64,000 bases of DNA from Gerris lacustris (lineage: Eukaryota; Arthropoda; Insecta; Hemiptera; Gerridae), in the NCBI GenBank assembly GCA_951217055.1, contig OX578276.1, forward strand, positions 68,330,144-68,394,143, written 5' to 3'. The translations under genes and the position numbers were made by a program. Under the pieces are notes generated by a model, which saw nothing but the letters and a program-made list of their open reading frames with translations, had not been told where the DNA came from and made no database searches. Below are positions 46,241 to 59,924 of the stretch, in pieces. How positions within the stretch are numbered: position 1 is the stretch's first letter; each line of letters starts with the position of its first letter.

Positions 46241-46382
46241 TGTCAATATGTCATATTAATATGACAGTCAGGCATCAATGTCGCAGAAATATTTGTATTG
46301 ATTGTATTAGAATTTATTATAAATGTTGCTACTTTAAATATAAAGTGAACTAAAGGATTATCTTGTGCGCATTATTACAACA
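46241..46382 (+). repeat. Putative copia 5' LTR
   Basis: 142 bp with TG...CA ends, a TATAAA at 46339-46344, and a primer-binding site immediately after. Short for copia LTRs, but sizes of this order occur. No second LTR is available for comparison. Confidence 0.65.
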
Positions 46383-46394
46383 TGGTAGCAGATC
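46383..46394 (+). promoter_or_regulatory. Copia primer-binding site
   Basis: TGGTAGCAGATC matches the complement of the initiator tRNA-Met 3' end for its first ten bases (TGGTAGCAGA), the same primer class as the nearby BEL element. Confidence 0.7.
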
Positions 46395-46499
46395 TTGTAA
46401 TCTACTGCCTCAAAAGAATTGAAGAACATTAGAATTTGAAGTTTAAACAATTGTTGATTAATTATCTGTCATTAAAGAAAAAAAACTTTTTTTAGAAAA

Positions 46500-49031
46500 A
46501 TGATGTCTGAGGATCAAGACTGTAAGTACAATAAGTTCCACCAATTTGATGGAACGGACTTTGATAATTGGAAATATAGAATAGAGGTTATGCTAGAAGA
46601 GCATGATTTGTTGGACTGTTTAGAGAAGAGAGATGACTCTTTGTATGAGGTATTAGAAATTGACTCATCTAAAGAAAAGAAAGAAAAAATTGCTTCTCTA
46701 GCTAAGAGAATTGTAAAGGAAAGAAAATTTAAATCTCTTATTGTAAAACATATAGCCAATAGTCATCTGGAATATGTAAAAGACAAGAAATTACCACATG
46801 AAATTTGGGATACCCTAATTTCTACATTCGCTAGAATAGGTATTACCAAACAAATATTTTTAAGGAGAAAACTGATGTCATTGAAATTAAAAGATGGAGT
46901 CTCGCTAAGTTCCCATTTTCTTGAATTCGATAGAACTATCAGAGAGCTTAAAAGTTGTGGTGCCAAAATGGAGGAAGCCGATGTTATTTGCAATATATTT
47001 CTTACACTTCCCCCTTCCTATGATGTCATAACTACTGCTTTGGAAACAATACCAGAAGAATATCTTATACTTGAATTCGTCAAATCTAAACTCCTTGATG
47101 AAGAGTTAAAGAGAAAACAGAGATCAGATTTTGAGAATGAAAATAATGATACTACGGCTTTTCCATCTACCTCTACACATAAGTTTCGTTGCTACAATTG
47201 TGATCGCCCGGGGCACTTTCAAGCCCAGTGCAAATTTAAGAAACTATTTAAAACAAATAATAGAAATAATGACTCTAGAAATAATGAAAGAAAACCTAAT
47301 AAGAAAGAAGACAAATATAATAAGAATAAATCAGCATCTGGTGTGACATTTGCCGCTGAAGAGATAGAAAAGAATCAAGAATGTGCAAGTGTTGATAGTA
47401 ATAAATTAGTATTCCCTCTCGACTCTGTAGCCAAAGCAGAACAAACTCTAATAGCTCAAAAAGAAGGAACTATTAAAATTGAATCTTTTGGAAAAGAATT
47501 AACTATTACTAGGGTATTATACATCCAGAACTTAAATTTTAATCTATTATCTGTCGGCAGAATTGAAGAAGCTGGTCTTAGAATTATTTTTAACAAAGGT
47601 TTAGAGACAATATACACTGGTTCTGAGAAAGTAGCTGCAGCAAAGAGAAGAAATCGTCTCTATATGGTAGAATTTGAGCATCCATTACCTGTCGTAAATT
47701 TGGGTACTATGGAAGAGAATTTTGATTTGTGGCATAGACGATTAGCCCACATAAATGTGCAACAACTCTCAAAAATGAGTGACATCTTAGGAATGAAAAA
47801 TTGCAAGAATATAGATCTTGATTGTAGGTTTTGTATTGAAGGAAAGCAAAGTAAACTCCCTCATTCAAATAAAGGACCTCCAACTTCAAGACCTCTAGAA
47901 TTAGTTCATTCAGATGTTTGTGGCCCTATCAATCCAACATCATGGGATAAGAAAGAATATTTTATAACGTTTGTTGACAGTTACACTCATTGTACTGTTG
48001 TGTATATGATAAAAAGAAAAGACGAAGTTTTAGAGAAATTTAAAGAATATGAAGCTGCCGCTACTACTCACTTCGAAAGAAAAATCTCAAGATTAAGGTG
48101 TGACAACGGAGGTGAATATGTATCGCAGTTGTTTAAAAAATGTTGTATAAAGAAAGGTATAAAAGTAGAATACACTATTCCTAGAACGCCCCAAAACAAT
48201 GGAGTTGCTGAAAGAATGAATAGGACTCTAGTTGAATCAGCAAGAACCATGCTTCTATCTAGTAATCTTAGGAAACACTTGTGGAGTGAAGCTGTGCAGG
48301 CTGCTGCCTATCTGATTAATAGAAGACCTACTACTGCTCTACAGAACAAAATACCAGCAGATATTTGGTATGGAAGAAAAACAAACTTCTCCAAAATTAA
48401 AGTATTTGGGTGTGAGGCATATCTTCACATTCCAAAAGAAAAAAGAAAGAAATTTGATGCAAAGAGTAAGTTAGTTTACATGGTGGGATATGCTCCAAAC
48501 GGTTATCGCCTTTGGGACCCTGCAAAGAAAAATGTTATTCTAGGAAGAGATGTGATATTCAAAGAAAGTAAAGACAAACAATCAGAGTCAATAGAAGAAG
48601 GTAAAGAAATATGTGAAATAGAAAATAGAGAGAAAGAGATTAAAACAACTGAACTAGAACGTCCATCAGAAATAAGAAGCTCTGAAAGAATTGTAAAAAG
48701 GCCAAACTACCTTGATGACTATGAAACATATTTTGCCATGAGTGCTGAAGAACTTGTAGAAGATCTGCCAACGAAAATCAAAGATATAGAAGGTAGACCA
48801 GATGAACAAAATTGGCGAGAAGCAGTTAAAGGTGAAATGGACAGTCTGGTTAAAAATGGAACATGGAAAATGGTTGATAAACCAAAAGATAGAAAAGTGA
48901 TGCAGTCAAGGTGGGTGTTTAAAATTAAGAAAGATGCTGACGGCAATCCACAACGCTATAAGGCAAGACTTGTAGTCAAAGGATTTCTGCAAACACCTGG
49001 CTTGACTACAAAGAAACATTTGCTCCAGTAG
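46500..49031 (+). pseudogene. Copia Gag-integrase-5' RT polyprotein, frameshifted
   Basis: The 843-residue frame starts with copia Gag (FDGTDFDNWKYRIEVMLEEH, shown in part, near residue 15) and a zinc knuckle CYNCDRPGHFQAQC near 231. The aspartic protease DSG site expected next is absent: the linker runs from ECASVDSNKLVF straight into the segment that normally follows it (IKIES, LYIQNLNFNLLSVGR). Then come the pre-integrase HHCC (LWHRRLAH, CRFC) and integrase core with all three acidic residues visible (HSDVCGP, RCDNGGEY, NGVAERMNRT). The reverse transcriptase begins at NWREAVKGEMDSL and reaches KARLVVKGF before a one-base loss near 49000-49006 moves it out of frame. Not functional as it stands. 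Confidence 0.88.
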
Positions 49032-49644
49032 CTCGTTTAGCAACTTGTCGAACTCTTCTAGCGTTAGCAAACAAACGTGATCTCCATCTACATCAAATGG
49101 ACGTCAAAACAGCTTTTCTAAATGGTGAGCTGAAAGAAGATGTTTATATGGCTCAGCCAGATGGGTTCGATGACGGTACAGGAAGAGTCTGCAAGTTGGT
49201 TCGATCCCTTTATGGTTTAAAACAGGCCCCTCGTTGCTGGAATGAGAGGTTGGACAAAGTGTTAAGAGAAATTGGTTTTAGAAGGTCAGAAGCAGATAGA
49301 TGTTTGTATATTGAAGGGGAAGGAACAGAAAGTATATATTTACTTGTATTTGTTGATGATTTGATCCTAGCTAGTAAAGATATAAGAAAAACAGAAAAAT
49401 ACAAAAACCTATTAAAAGAAAATTTTGAAATGGAAGATTTAGGCGAATTGAATTATTATCTAGGCATTAAAATTGAAAGAAACCGAGAGTCAAAAGAAAT
49501 GTTCTTAAGTCAGAAGAAATATTTGAACTTTCCAATTAAGCTATATGTAATTACCCAAACTCAGGAAAATAACAGGGAAGCCCCAAATAACCATCCCTTA
49601 AAAACAAAAGGCTCAACATTTTTTTTTTCTACAGAAATGTGTTA
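49002..49644 (+). pseudogene. Copia RT fragment after the frameshift
   Basis: In the new frame the reverse transcriptase continues: ETFAPVAR just after 49006, MDVKTAFLNGEL, LYGLKQAPRCW and the catalytic FVDD near 49350, then YYLGIKIERN and LSQKKYL, after which homology stops at about 49527. The rest of the open frame (to 49645) is the adjoining R16 repeat and a poly-T tract, read by chance. RNase H is missing. Confidence 0.88.
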
Positions 49645-50420
49645 GTCCACAGGCCACCATAAGAAGTGAGTCGCTGATTGATAAAGTTTTCTTACCTTGT
49701 GGAATCGCTTATTTATGCCTTGTCCACCGATGAATTTGGTATATGGCAACTGGGGGCTGGGCCATTTCTTTTTTGTTGACATGCCAAACTTGCCCTTCGT
49801 CGGGAACATTGAAAAGAGATAGATAAAGTTTTGATTTTCACAGGATCGTTTAATTAAATTATTTCAAAAACAGTGGTAAAGGTGGCCACCGATACGAGTG
49901 GGCCGTTTTCTTTTCAACGTCCTCGCAGAGCGATATGTTTGAGGCGGTGGCCACCTCAAACGGCCCACTCTTAACGGTGGCCGCGTGTACCACTGTTTTT
50001 GAAATAATTTAATTAAACGATCCTGTGAAAATCAAAACTTTATCTATCTCTTTTCAATGTTCCCGCAGAAGGGCAAGTTTGGCATGTCAACAAAAAAGAA
50101 ATGGCCCAGCCCCCAGTTGCCATATACCCAATTCATCGGTGGACACGGCATAAATAATCGATTCCATAAGGTAAGAAAACTTTATCAATCAGCGACTCAC
50201 TTCTTATGGTGGCCTGTGGACTATGTCATGTGGGGTGTTAAACGTGAAAGAGGAGCATGCCATAAATACAAATATATATTTGGTTTCATTTTTATACTAA
50301 TTTATCTTTTTGCCGTGTCCTTAAAAAATGAGTTTTTCGTCCCCCACCATTTTTTTCACCATTTTACCCCACCATTATTTAATAAATCAGCTAAAAAAAA
50401 CTAGTTAGATATGGATGTCA
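49528..50420 (+). repeat. Dispersed repeat family R16, copy 3, interrupted by MITE
   Basis: The left part (49528-49642) holds TTACCCAAACTCAGG, CCATCCCTTAAAAACAAAAG and CAGAAATGTGT. The right part (50224-50420) continues CATGTGGGGTGTTAAACG, ACAAATATATATTTGGTTTC and TTTTTGCCGTGTCC. The 581-bp MITE lies between them. Confidence 0.75.
49643..50223. mobile_element. Foldback MITE, 581 bp, ~235-bp arms, TGT duplication
   Basis: Ends TAGTCCACAGGCC and GGCCTGTGGACTA. Left (49643-49880) and right (49990-50223) arms are reverse complements with few mismatches. The centre has GGTGGCCACC-type short palindromes. TGT (49640-49642) is repeated at 50224-50226. Alignment with the uninterrupted repeat near 18070-18085 shows a single GTGT/GCGT there, so the insertion and its 3-bp duplication are supported. 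No transposase; superfamily uncertain. Confidence 0.88.
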
Positions 50421-50449
50421 TCTTGAGGAATAAAAAAACTCTCTCTCCC

Positions 50450-50690
50450 TTTAAATTAAACATTGCATTAGCCAAAGCAGCTTTCAGCCTTCATAAGGCC
50501 ATCATCAGTGCCGAAATAAGAAAGAAATTACATTAGTAACAGCAAATAAGCGAAAGGTGAGACTACTTCATATCAGAGATCACCATATGACTCTCGAAGT
50601 CTCTATTTCTAATGTATTTCTTCCTCATTTCGGCACTGATAATGGCCTTATAAAGGCTGAAAGCTGCTTTGGCAAGTAAAACGTTTAATT
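50450..50690. repeat. Foldback with a hammerhead-like core on each arm
   Basis: The left arm (about 50450-50530) and right arm (about 50605-50692) are reverse complements: AAAGCAGCTTTCAGCC pairs with GGCTGAAAGCTGCTTT. Each arm carries, on its sense strand, CTGAT(G/A)ATGG, a hairpin with arms GGCCTT/AAGGCT and GAAA (minus 50482-50508; plus 50636-50662). The plus copy has A in place of the conserved G of CTGATGA. 50735-50790 then matches the end of the 56279 array (GGAACAGTTCCTATGTGTC, GTGGCACATCCCTTGGTG). Confidence 0.7.
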
Positions 50691-50790
50691 TACGTGGGGA
50701 GACAGTTGTATTATTCCTGCTTCTGATGTTGGAACAGTTCCTATGTGTCGCGTTTGCGTGGCACATCCCTTGGTGCCTCTCACTAACATA

Positions 50791-51811
50791 AATTGTGTAT
50801 ATTTATATCTATTTATGCGAGATTCAAAGACTTATTTACATGTTTGCTTGCAAAGCGTTTTCGGCGACAGAAAACGTGAAGCTACCATGGAATAAGGGCA
50901 GCCTAATAAATTTGACTGGTGGCGACAGACACACATTCACTAAAAAAGTTAAGGCCGGATTCGTTTTTGGAATCTATAAAATGAAAATGTATCCATCAAA
51001 TTTTCAATTCTGACCAATGTACAGACAAATCTTTAATTTTATATGTATAGATGAAAGTTAAGTTAGCATGACTCAGACTTCATTATCATATACATATGGA
51101 TATTCATTAAGCGAAATGGATAATATATAATATCGTACATGAAAAATATGTTAATTATTTTGGGATAAATTATAAAATGGTTATATGCCTCATTTAATGA
51201 GTTATTTATTGTAAATAAATATATATTTCTATTTACTCTTAATTTAAATATAAAGCATGCTCAGTTGAAAAAGAAAGATGGAAAGTGATTGAAATGTCGG
51301 GAGAATGAATCTAGTTTCATAAATCTAGGTCTTTGAGATATTTCATGATTTATTGGCTCTATATTCATTTTCTTATTTTTTGTGGATTTAATGAGAGATT
51401 CCAAGAAAGGGAGCGGGCCACAGTTAAAAACTGATTATGAGTTGACTTGCCGTGGCATTTATCCACTTTGATTGATAACCCAGGCCGGCCTCCACGCCTT
51501 ATCAGAGCCTCTCTTATTTCCTTCCATGACATAAAACTCTTCCGAAATAACCAGTACTCCCTTAAGTCACAATTCTGTCAAACTTTAATCTAACATTACA
51601 GTCTTATCGAATTATCTAAATATTCAAGATGATAGCAGAAAAACTATTCGACTTATTAATCGAGTTTTTTTTCAAACTGTATGATGATATACGTTTTAAA
51701 TTTATAATTAAATAAAAATATACCTACTAATCACAAAAAAACTGACATTCTTGTTAATTTTTTTGAGAGGAGAGGTCGTAGAAAGGAGTTGAGAAGAAGT
51801 GGTATATATAC
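50791..51811. other. AT-rich DNA without recognisable gene
   Basis: A 72-residue frame at 50795-51013 has no recognisable motif and low-complexity start. The segment ends at the hAT target duplication (51804-51811). Confidence 0.5.
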
Positions 51812-51932
51812 CAGTGCCGGATCTAAGGGGGGGCTGCGGGGGGCAAGCGCCCCAGGCGGCACGCCCGGGGGGCGGCAAAACGAGGTGGAAAACTAAAATG
51901 ATAAATAAAGGAAAAATAATATAAATTTCACG

Positions 51933-51975
<43 letters not shown>

Positions 51976-54222
51976 GGTGATATGTAATTTTTAAATATAT
52001 GTAATATAATTACAGTTATCTTGTCCAATCTGATATACCCGCCCTTATTAACTTCGCTTACCCTTTTTTTCTTTACAGTTGATGTGAAAGAAACTTAAGC
52101 ATATTGAAGTTTTCAAAAAACTATTTAAGAAGTTCGATGTGTCAAGAAAGACTCAAACTGTTAACGCAAATAATAATACTATTAATACTTTTTGGAGTCC
52201 ATTTACGGGTCAAAATTGTGTACCAATTTTTTTTTTTTCACCCATCCAAATTCTAAACCAAACTTTTTCTATATTATTATAATCCAATAATACGCAGATT
52301 TCTTTGAAAATTCGCTCATTAGGTCATGGTGCTGACTGGTCTTTTTTATAATACGAATTATCTCGCTTCCTATGGCCCGGAGACAATAAGGGAAACTTCG
52401 GAGCGCATTATTATCCAAACGGTTCGTTGTATGTAAAAAATGAACATATTGTTTCTTGTGTGAAATTTTAGATTCTTAAATTTTGATCTGATCCCCAATG
52501 GTCTCCGAGTCAGAAGAAGCGAGATATTCACAAAATCACGTAAAAAGTCGTGCAAAAACCATCACAATGCAAGTTATAGTAGAACTAGGTTTTTGCTAAA
52601 CCGTTCTTTGTACGTAAAAAATGAATGAGACCTTTTTTGTGGGAAATTTAGTTGTTTTGCTTTTTAATAATAATTTTAATTTGTCTCCGAGCCGTAGGAA
52701 GCGAGATATTCGTAAAAATACGTTGAATTGATATGGCACATCCCTTCCTCGCATCCTATTACGTACTTTATCGATTTTATGCATTTAAAGCCATTATTGT
52801 CTATTTTGTTTCATTGTCTCCCCGTTTTTAATCTGCCAAAATTGTTTGGATTTTTACCCAAATTAAAGTATCAATTTAGCAAAAATTAAAGAACTTTAAA
52901 AGTTTCATACAAATCGGAAAAGTACTTTTGAAGCTGTAGGTTTAAATAAATGTATGTTTGTGCGCATGTGGAAGAGAAACAAGTAGGCGCGAAAGGTTGA
53001 AACTTATATGGGACCAACAATAGGCTAAAGACCTACCATCCAAACTTCATTAAAATCTGACGAGTAGTTTTTAAGATATGTTGGTTCGCAAAAAAAGTGA
53101 CAGACAGACACGGACCCAAAAGTGTTCCCTGATGTCTGAATCTGTCTTGGAATTTTTGAAATCGGAGACCTAAAAATTTGTCGTTCTTCAGAACGATCAC
53201 ATGCTTCAGTTACCTCGGTGAGGTTGGAAGCAAAAAATATCAATAAATAAACAGTAATTTATTGCCAATATTGACAAATTAATATATTACATGATATGTA
53301 ATACAATAATAAAACGTAAACATTTTACATTAACTAATTTAAATAAGTTATTACATCTATTTGAAGACCAACAAATCAAAACAAACCTATGTTATTATTG
53401 GAATAAATATGGTTGCCTTACCTTAACTATGGAGCAATAGTCAAGTTGATATTAAAATTGCTAACTGGGATTCCCACTTACATTTTTATGTGGGATGCAA
53501 ATATTAACTATTTTTTTGTTTGTTTATTTGCATACTTTAATGGATGTTTGTTTATATGCTCAGTTGAGTGTGTATCTACTTCATTCAGTTGCTATATATA
53601 GGAAGTTGTGAAGGTATTTCCTAATGATACTGGAAGAATTAATAGCATAGTATAGTGTTACAGGTAAAAAATATATTTTTTTAAGTCTAAAACCCGATTT
53701 AGATAGTAAATGTTTCAAAAATTCTGCAGAAATAATTTTAAACAAACTTTAAGTTGCTGTTTTAGCTGAAAAAGCTCTTAAAAAAAAGGTTCTCCAAAAC
53801 GACTAAAATTCACCATTTTGAACCTAATTTTCTAAAATTTTCCGAGGGAGGCCCCCCGAAGCCCCCTTTGGGCAGGAGGGTAACCCCTCCTAATGGATCT
53901 AGAAGAATTAATAGCATAGTATAGTGTTACAGGTTAAATAAAATAGAAATTATCATTATTAATTGGTATTTTAAACGCAATATAGAATAGGTACTGTAGC
54001 TTTAGCTGAAAAAGCTCTAAAAAAAAAGGTTTTTCAAAACGCTTAAAATTCACCATTTTTGCACCTAATTTTATAAAATTTTCCCCCGGACCCCCCTTTG
54101 GATTTGAGGCTAAACCACCCAAGTCCCCCCCCCCCAATTCTACTGCTAGAACTGCCCCTGTGTGGCAAGGGCGGCAAAATCTGCTTTTGCCCCCCCTAAG
54201 AAAAAACCTAGATCCGGCACTG
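51812..54222 (+). mobile_element. Non-autonomous hAT-type element, copy 2
   Basis: 2411 bp, CAGTGCCGGATCTA to TAGATCCGGCACTG, flanked by ATATATAC on both sides (51804-51811, 54223-54230). Same orientation as copy 1 and nearly identical over its length; the differences I see are homopolymer lengths (poly-A about 35 versus 30) and the absence of the 178-bp segment present in copy 1 (junction at CTTACCCTTTTT near 52065). The different 8-bp duplications show two separate insertions rather than an assembly or segmental duplication. Confidence 0.93.
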
Positions 54223-54230
54223 ATATATAC

Positions 54231-56279
<2,049 letters not shown>

Positions 56280-56432
56280 CAATGTAATACCGTGTTTTTG
56301 CACACTGCAATAAGGTACACAATTTGTGTAGTGAGAGACACCAAGGGATGTCCTATGACACATAGGAACTGTTCCAACATTAGACTATACGTCACAAAGA
56401 TGTTGGCTCGGCATTACGCCATGTCCTGCATC

Positions 56433-56456
56433 GTTTCGTCGCGTCCGACTCATCAG
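56433..56456 (-). ncRNA. Hammerhead-like ribozyme core (candidate)
   Basis: The minus strand reads CTGATGA, a 4-bp stem GTCG/CGAC with loop GACG, then GAAAC. This is the full conserved core (CUGANGA, stem II, GAAA) of hammerhead ribozymes. I could not identify a convincing stem III, the UH cleavage dinucleotide or stem I, so activity is unproven. Hammerheads with short stem III are known in Penelope-like elements and other retroelements. Confidence 0.5.
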
Positions 56457-56787
56457 GGGCCCGACGATGCCCACCCAACTCTGGACCTATACCAACTCAA
56501 GAAGATCAGGTATAGGCTTTATCAGAGACGAGCGTGCTCTCACACCGCCATTCTTGCTTGGCTGGCAAGCCCTATGTGTCACGCTTGCGTGGCACATCCC
56601 TTGGTGTCTCTCACTACACAAATTGTGTACCTTATTGCAGTGTGCAAAAACACGGTATTACATTGCTGATTTGTTTTGCCAGCCAAGCAAGAATGGCGGT
56701 GTGAGAGCACGCTCGTCTCTGATAAAGCCTATACCTGATCTTCTTGAGTTGATATAGGTCCAGAGTTGGGTGGGCATCGTCGGGCCC

Positions 56788-56811
56788 CTGATGAGTCGGA
56801 TGCGACGAAAC
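56788..56811 (+). ncRNA. Hammerhead-like ribozyme core (candidate), second copy
   Basis: Same core as at 56433-56456 in opposite orientation: CTGATGA, stem GTCG/CGAC, loop GATG, GAAAC. The only change within the core is in the loop. As there, the remaining helices and cleavage site are not established. Confidence 0.5.
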
Positions 56812-56938
56812 GACGCAGGACATGGCGTAATGCCGAGCCAACATCTTTGTGACGTATAGTCTAATGTTGGAACAGTTCCTATGTGTCACACTTGCGTGGC
56901 ACATCCCTTGGTGTCTCTCACTACACAAATTGTGTATA

Positions 56939-56964
<26 letters not shown>

Positions 56965-56970
<6 letters not shown>

Positions 56971-59924
56971 GGCTCTAAAAGCCCATCATCAGAGTTAAAT
57001 ATGGACGACAATGGAGAATGAAATTAATAAAATAACATAATTGTAATATATTAAAGACATTCCTTCTACATTTGATTTATGAGGATCCCTGAACTTTTTT
57101 ATTTTTTTAAGGACGCTACGTTCTCTTTGAGGAGGATTGCAACTTCTCCTTATGCGCGTCGGTGTCCTTTCTGAAAATCTGGTGCCCATGAAGATCGCAC
57201 CCCTGCGTTGGTCCCTGTCGCGTAAGATACGACGAAGTTCAGAATAACGACAGTGGAGTCCATTCAAATTACATTGATGAAGAGTGCCATAGACCGTAAT
57301 TTAAGTAGTTGAAGTTCTAAGTTTGCCCCTAGGCCAGCCCTTCCTCTTTCTCTGTCTAGTAGGGGCAGGGACCTATCTGAAGGACTCACTGAAGACGATG
57401 ACCTTCCTTAAACCTTCCCTTCACCTCCAGGGAGGAGGAAAGGCGAGGATGATACTGCAAGGTCCACGGTCTTTCAACAGTTCCTCTTCTAGAAGAGTAA
57501 ATGTTATAACGTACGGTCTTTGAAGGAGGTAGTTGTGAAGAGAAATCAGTTTATTACAGAAAGTGGTCCCTTTTCGGTATTGTGTGGACGTCATATTGCA
57601 ATTCGGGAAGATCGGCTGTCGCACATTTATCGAACTCCTGATGCCTGTTTATATAATAATGTCGCCTCTGGATCGCATGCTGTCCCTAGCAGTGGCTCCA
57701 GGGATGTCCGAATGATAACCCTTCGGTTGCGGTCTTTTTACTAAATCTGTATTTTGTCCTTTGATAGCTAGCTGAGGAGGAAATAATAAAAATTGAAAGG
57801 TAGCCGCCCCTAACCTGGGTAAATGACGCTAAGAAGATCCACTATTTTTTGAAGGAAATTTTTAATAATAACGCTTTTAATTAGAGTTAATTTATTACTT
57901 AGTTCTTTTATGAAAATTAAGTTTATATTTAAAATTAGTTCATTGGTTAGTGGCGTGGAATCCATTAACCCATATATCTAACAAGTAGGGACATAAACAC
58001 ATTCTAGTTATACTTTAATAGCTTTGTTACAGGGTTTTTTATGTCTGTTTTCATTCCCTATGAAAACTTTTTCTTCGGTGTGTAATAATCGTTTACAAAA
58101 TTGATTTTAAATTTTTTAGAATAATGTTTTTTAAATGAGTTTTTTCGCTCTTATTTTGTCACTTTACAACTTTTTCTTTTTTAAAGAGAAGTTGGGTATT
58201 TCTCTTTTGTGCTTTCGTTCTCATCACTTGTGATGTGAACTCTTAAGAAAAGTCTAATCTTTATGTCCGGAGAAGGGGAAGGGGGTTCTTTTCCCTCTTA
58301 AGTCCAAGTGTTAAACGGCAAAGTTTCAAGAGGCGTGGAGAAGGGGGGGGGGGCAAGTAGGGGCTTGATTTTGTTTTGGAATCCCCTTTAACTCCTCTCT
58401 CTCTCCCCCCATATCTAAAAGTTGTGAAAGAATTGAGGGGGCACCGATCCCCTTCCTTCAGAGTTTTACCTCCCAAAAAGTTTCATTACAGCTAAGAAAG
58501 AGGAGCATCTGTTGGTGAAACTCTCTGAGCCTCCTTCTTTTTCTTTCCTTTCAGCTTTACTATCTGTTTCTTTTGCTTCTTTGCTATTTTTCTTTTTCTT
58601 CTTGCAACTGGTTTGTCGTGTCTAAGCGAAAAAGTTTTGTCTGCAGAGGAAAAAAACTTCCAACCTAATGTCCCCATCCACTCCTTTTACACGTATTTTT
58701 CATAAGGGAAGTTTTGGACCTAAGATGTTTTGATTGATCTATAAATCTATAGCACACGTTTTTTTATGTCACATTTCTCTTCGGAAAAGATAAAAAGTTT
58801 TTCTTATGAACGTATTTAATCAATTTCTGTCTTGATGACATATTAGCCTTTATACCGTTGTAATTTGTTCACTTCTTTTGTCTTTTTATCTGACTCATTT
58901 ATTTCTTTTAATTCATTATCCTCTTCTATTTGTAATTCTAAAACTGTATCATAAACTACTTAGAATAAAATTCTCTAGCAGCAGTACTAATTCTACCTTT
59001 GTTACGAAAAATATATGTGTATTAAAAATGTTTTTAACTGTTTAGTTCACTAAAGTAGATTTATTTTAATTTTTAGCTGGCTAAAAAGATGTTAATAGAA
59101 AATGATTATTCCAGTACTCGAGATAGCCTTACGGTTTCTTTGGTATGCTAGTAGTATGCTCTTGGCTCAAGTCGCGCAATTAAGTGACTATGATATTTGT
59201 GAAAGAGCATAGACTCGCCTCCTTTCTCTCGTACACTAAACAACCGACACTAGGTACTCTCGCATCTCCTCGGCCATAAGTACACGTCTGGCCGAGGCCA
59301 CTTTCTTCCAATTAAATTATATATTTATTTAATTCTGCGAATACGTTCGTTAACTAAGAATGAATACATGTGTAGTCTCAATATTTTATTAACTTTTATC
59401 CGTATGTATTAATTACATCACGTAAATAATAATGGATTAGCCTGTTGTTATGATAAAGGTTGTATAACGGTTATTTATAGATTGTAATAGTGGAATATTT
59501 ATCATTTAAAATATTCTTAGAAATATGTTTCAGAATTATATAGAACCATATTGTAGTTAGTATGTTAATTAACTAGATAAGAAAAATTTATAATGAACCA
59601 AAATAATTGGATATCCACTTTCCACGAGTATTTTTACTCTTATTATTATTTCTGTTTTAGTATAATGTACTTAAAACTAAAGGTAATAATAAATAAAGTT
59701 ACACATGTATCGGCGTGCGATCAACTATCAACTGAGCAAGCCCAGCCACTGCCATCTATATTTAAAAAGACATATATAAAATACTAAATTAAGATTTACA
59801 TATACATATAACATGCCCCTTTTATAAATGAACGTTACAAAGATTAATTACAACAATATTTAAACAAAAAATAATTTTTAAAAAAAAATCTAGATTTTTA
59901 ATAACAAATCTGGAGGAGTATTAT
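56965..59924. other. No gene recognised; possible decayed hammerhead-like core
   Basis: At the left edge the minus strand (56965-56992) reads CTGATGA, a hairpin with arms TGGGCT/AGAGCC, then CAAAA and a long poly-A, a core resembling those above with the G of GAAA lost. A more GC-balanced region at 57100-57760 contains several short frames on both strands but none has recognisable features. A poly-G run is at 58345-58353. The rest is AT-rich. Confidence 0.45.

Larger units (their letters stand above)
46241..49527 (+). mobile_element. Ty1/copia LTR retrotransposon, 3'-truncated
   Basis: Begins with a putative 142-bp 5' LTR (TGTCAATATG to ACAACA), an initiator-Met primer site TGGTAGCAGATC, and a Gag-integrase-RT polyprotein in copia order. 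It ends abruptly after the reverse transcriptase KKYL region; RNase H and the 3' LTR are absent, and the flank from about 49528 is a different repeat (family R16). Without a second LTR the LTR boundaries are inferred from the TG/CA ends and the primer site. Confidence 0.88.

Noticed and set aside
36208..54222. Segmental or assembly duplication explaining the two 2.5-kb copies
   Set aside because: Each copy has its own 8-bp target duplication and unrelated flanks, which fits transposition.
56292..56928. Similar 96-125-residue frames on both strands
   Set aside because: They arise from the nested inverted repeat; their mirrored sequences reflect DNA symmetry, not coding.
57323..57744. Overlapping frames on both strands in a GC-balanced patch
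   Set aside because: No domain signature on either strand and no consistent splice signals; left as unassigned sequence.
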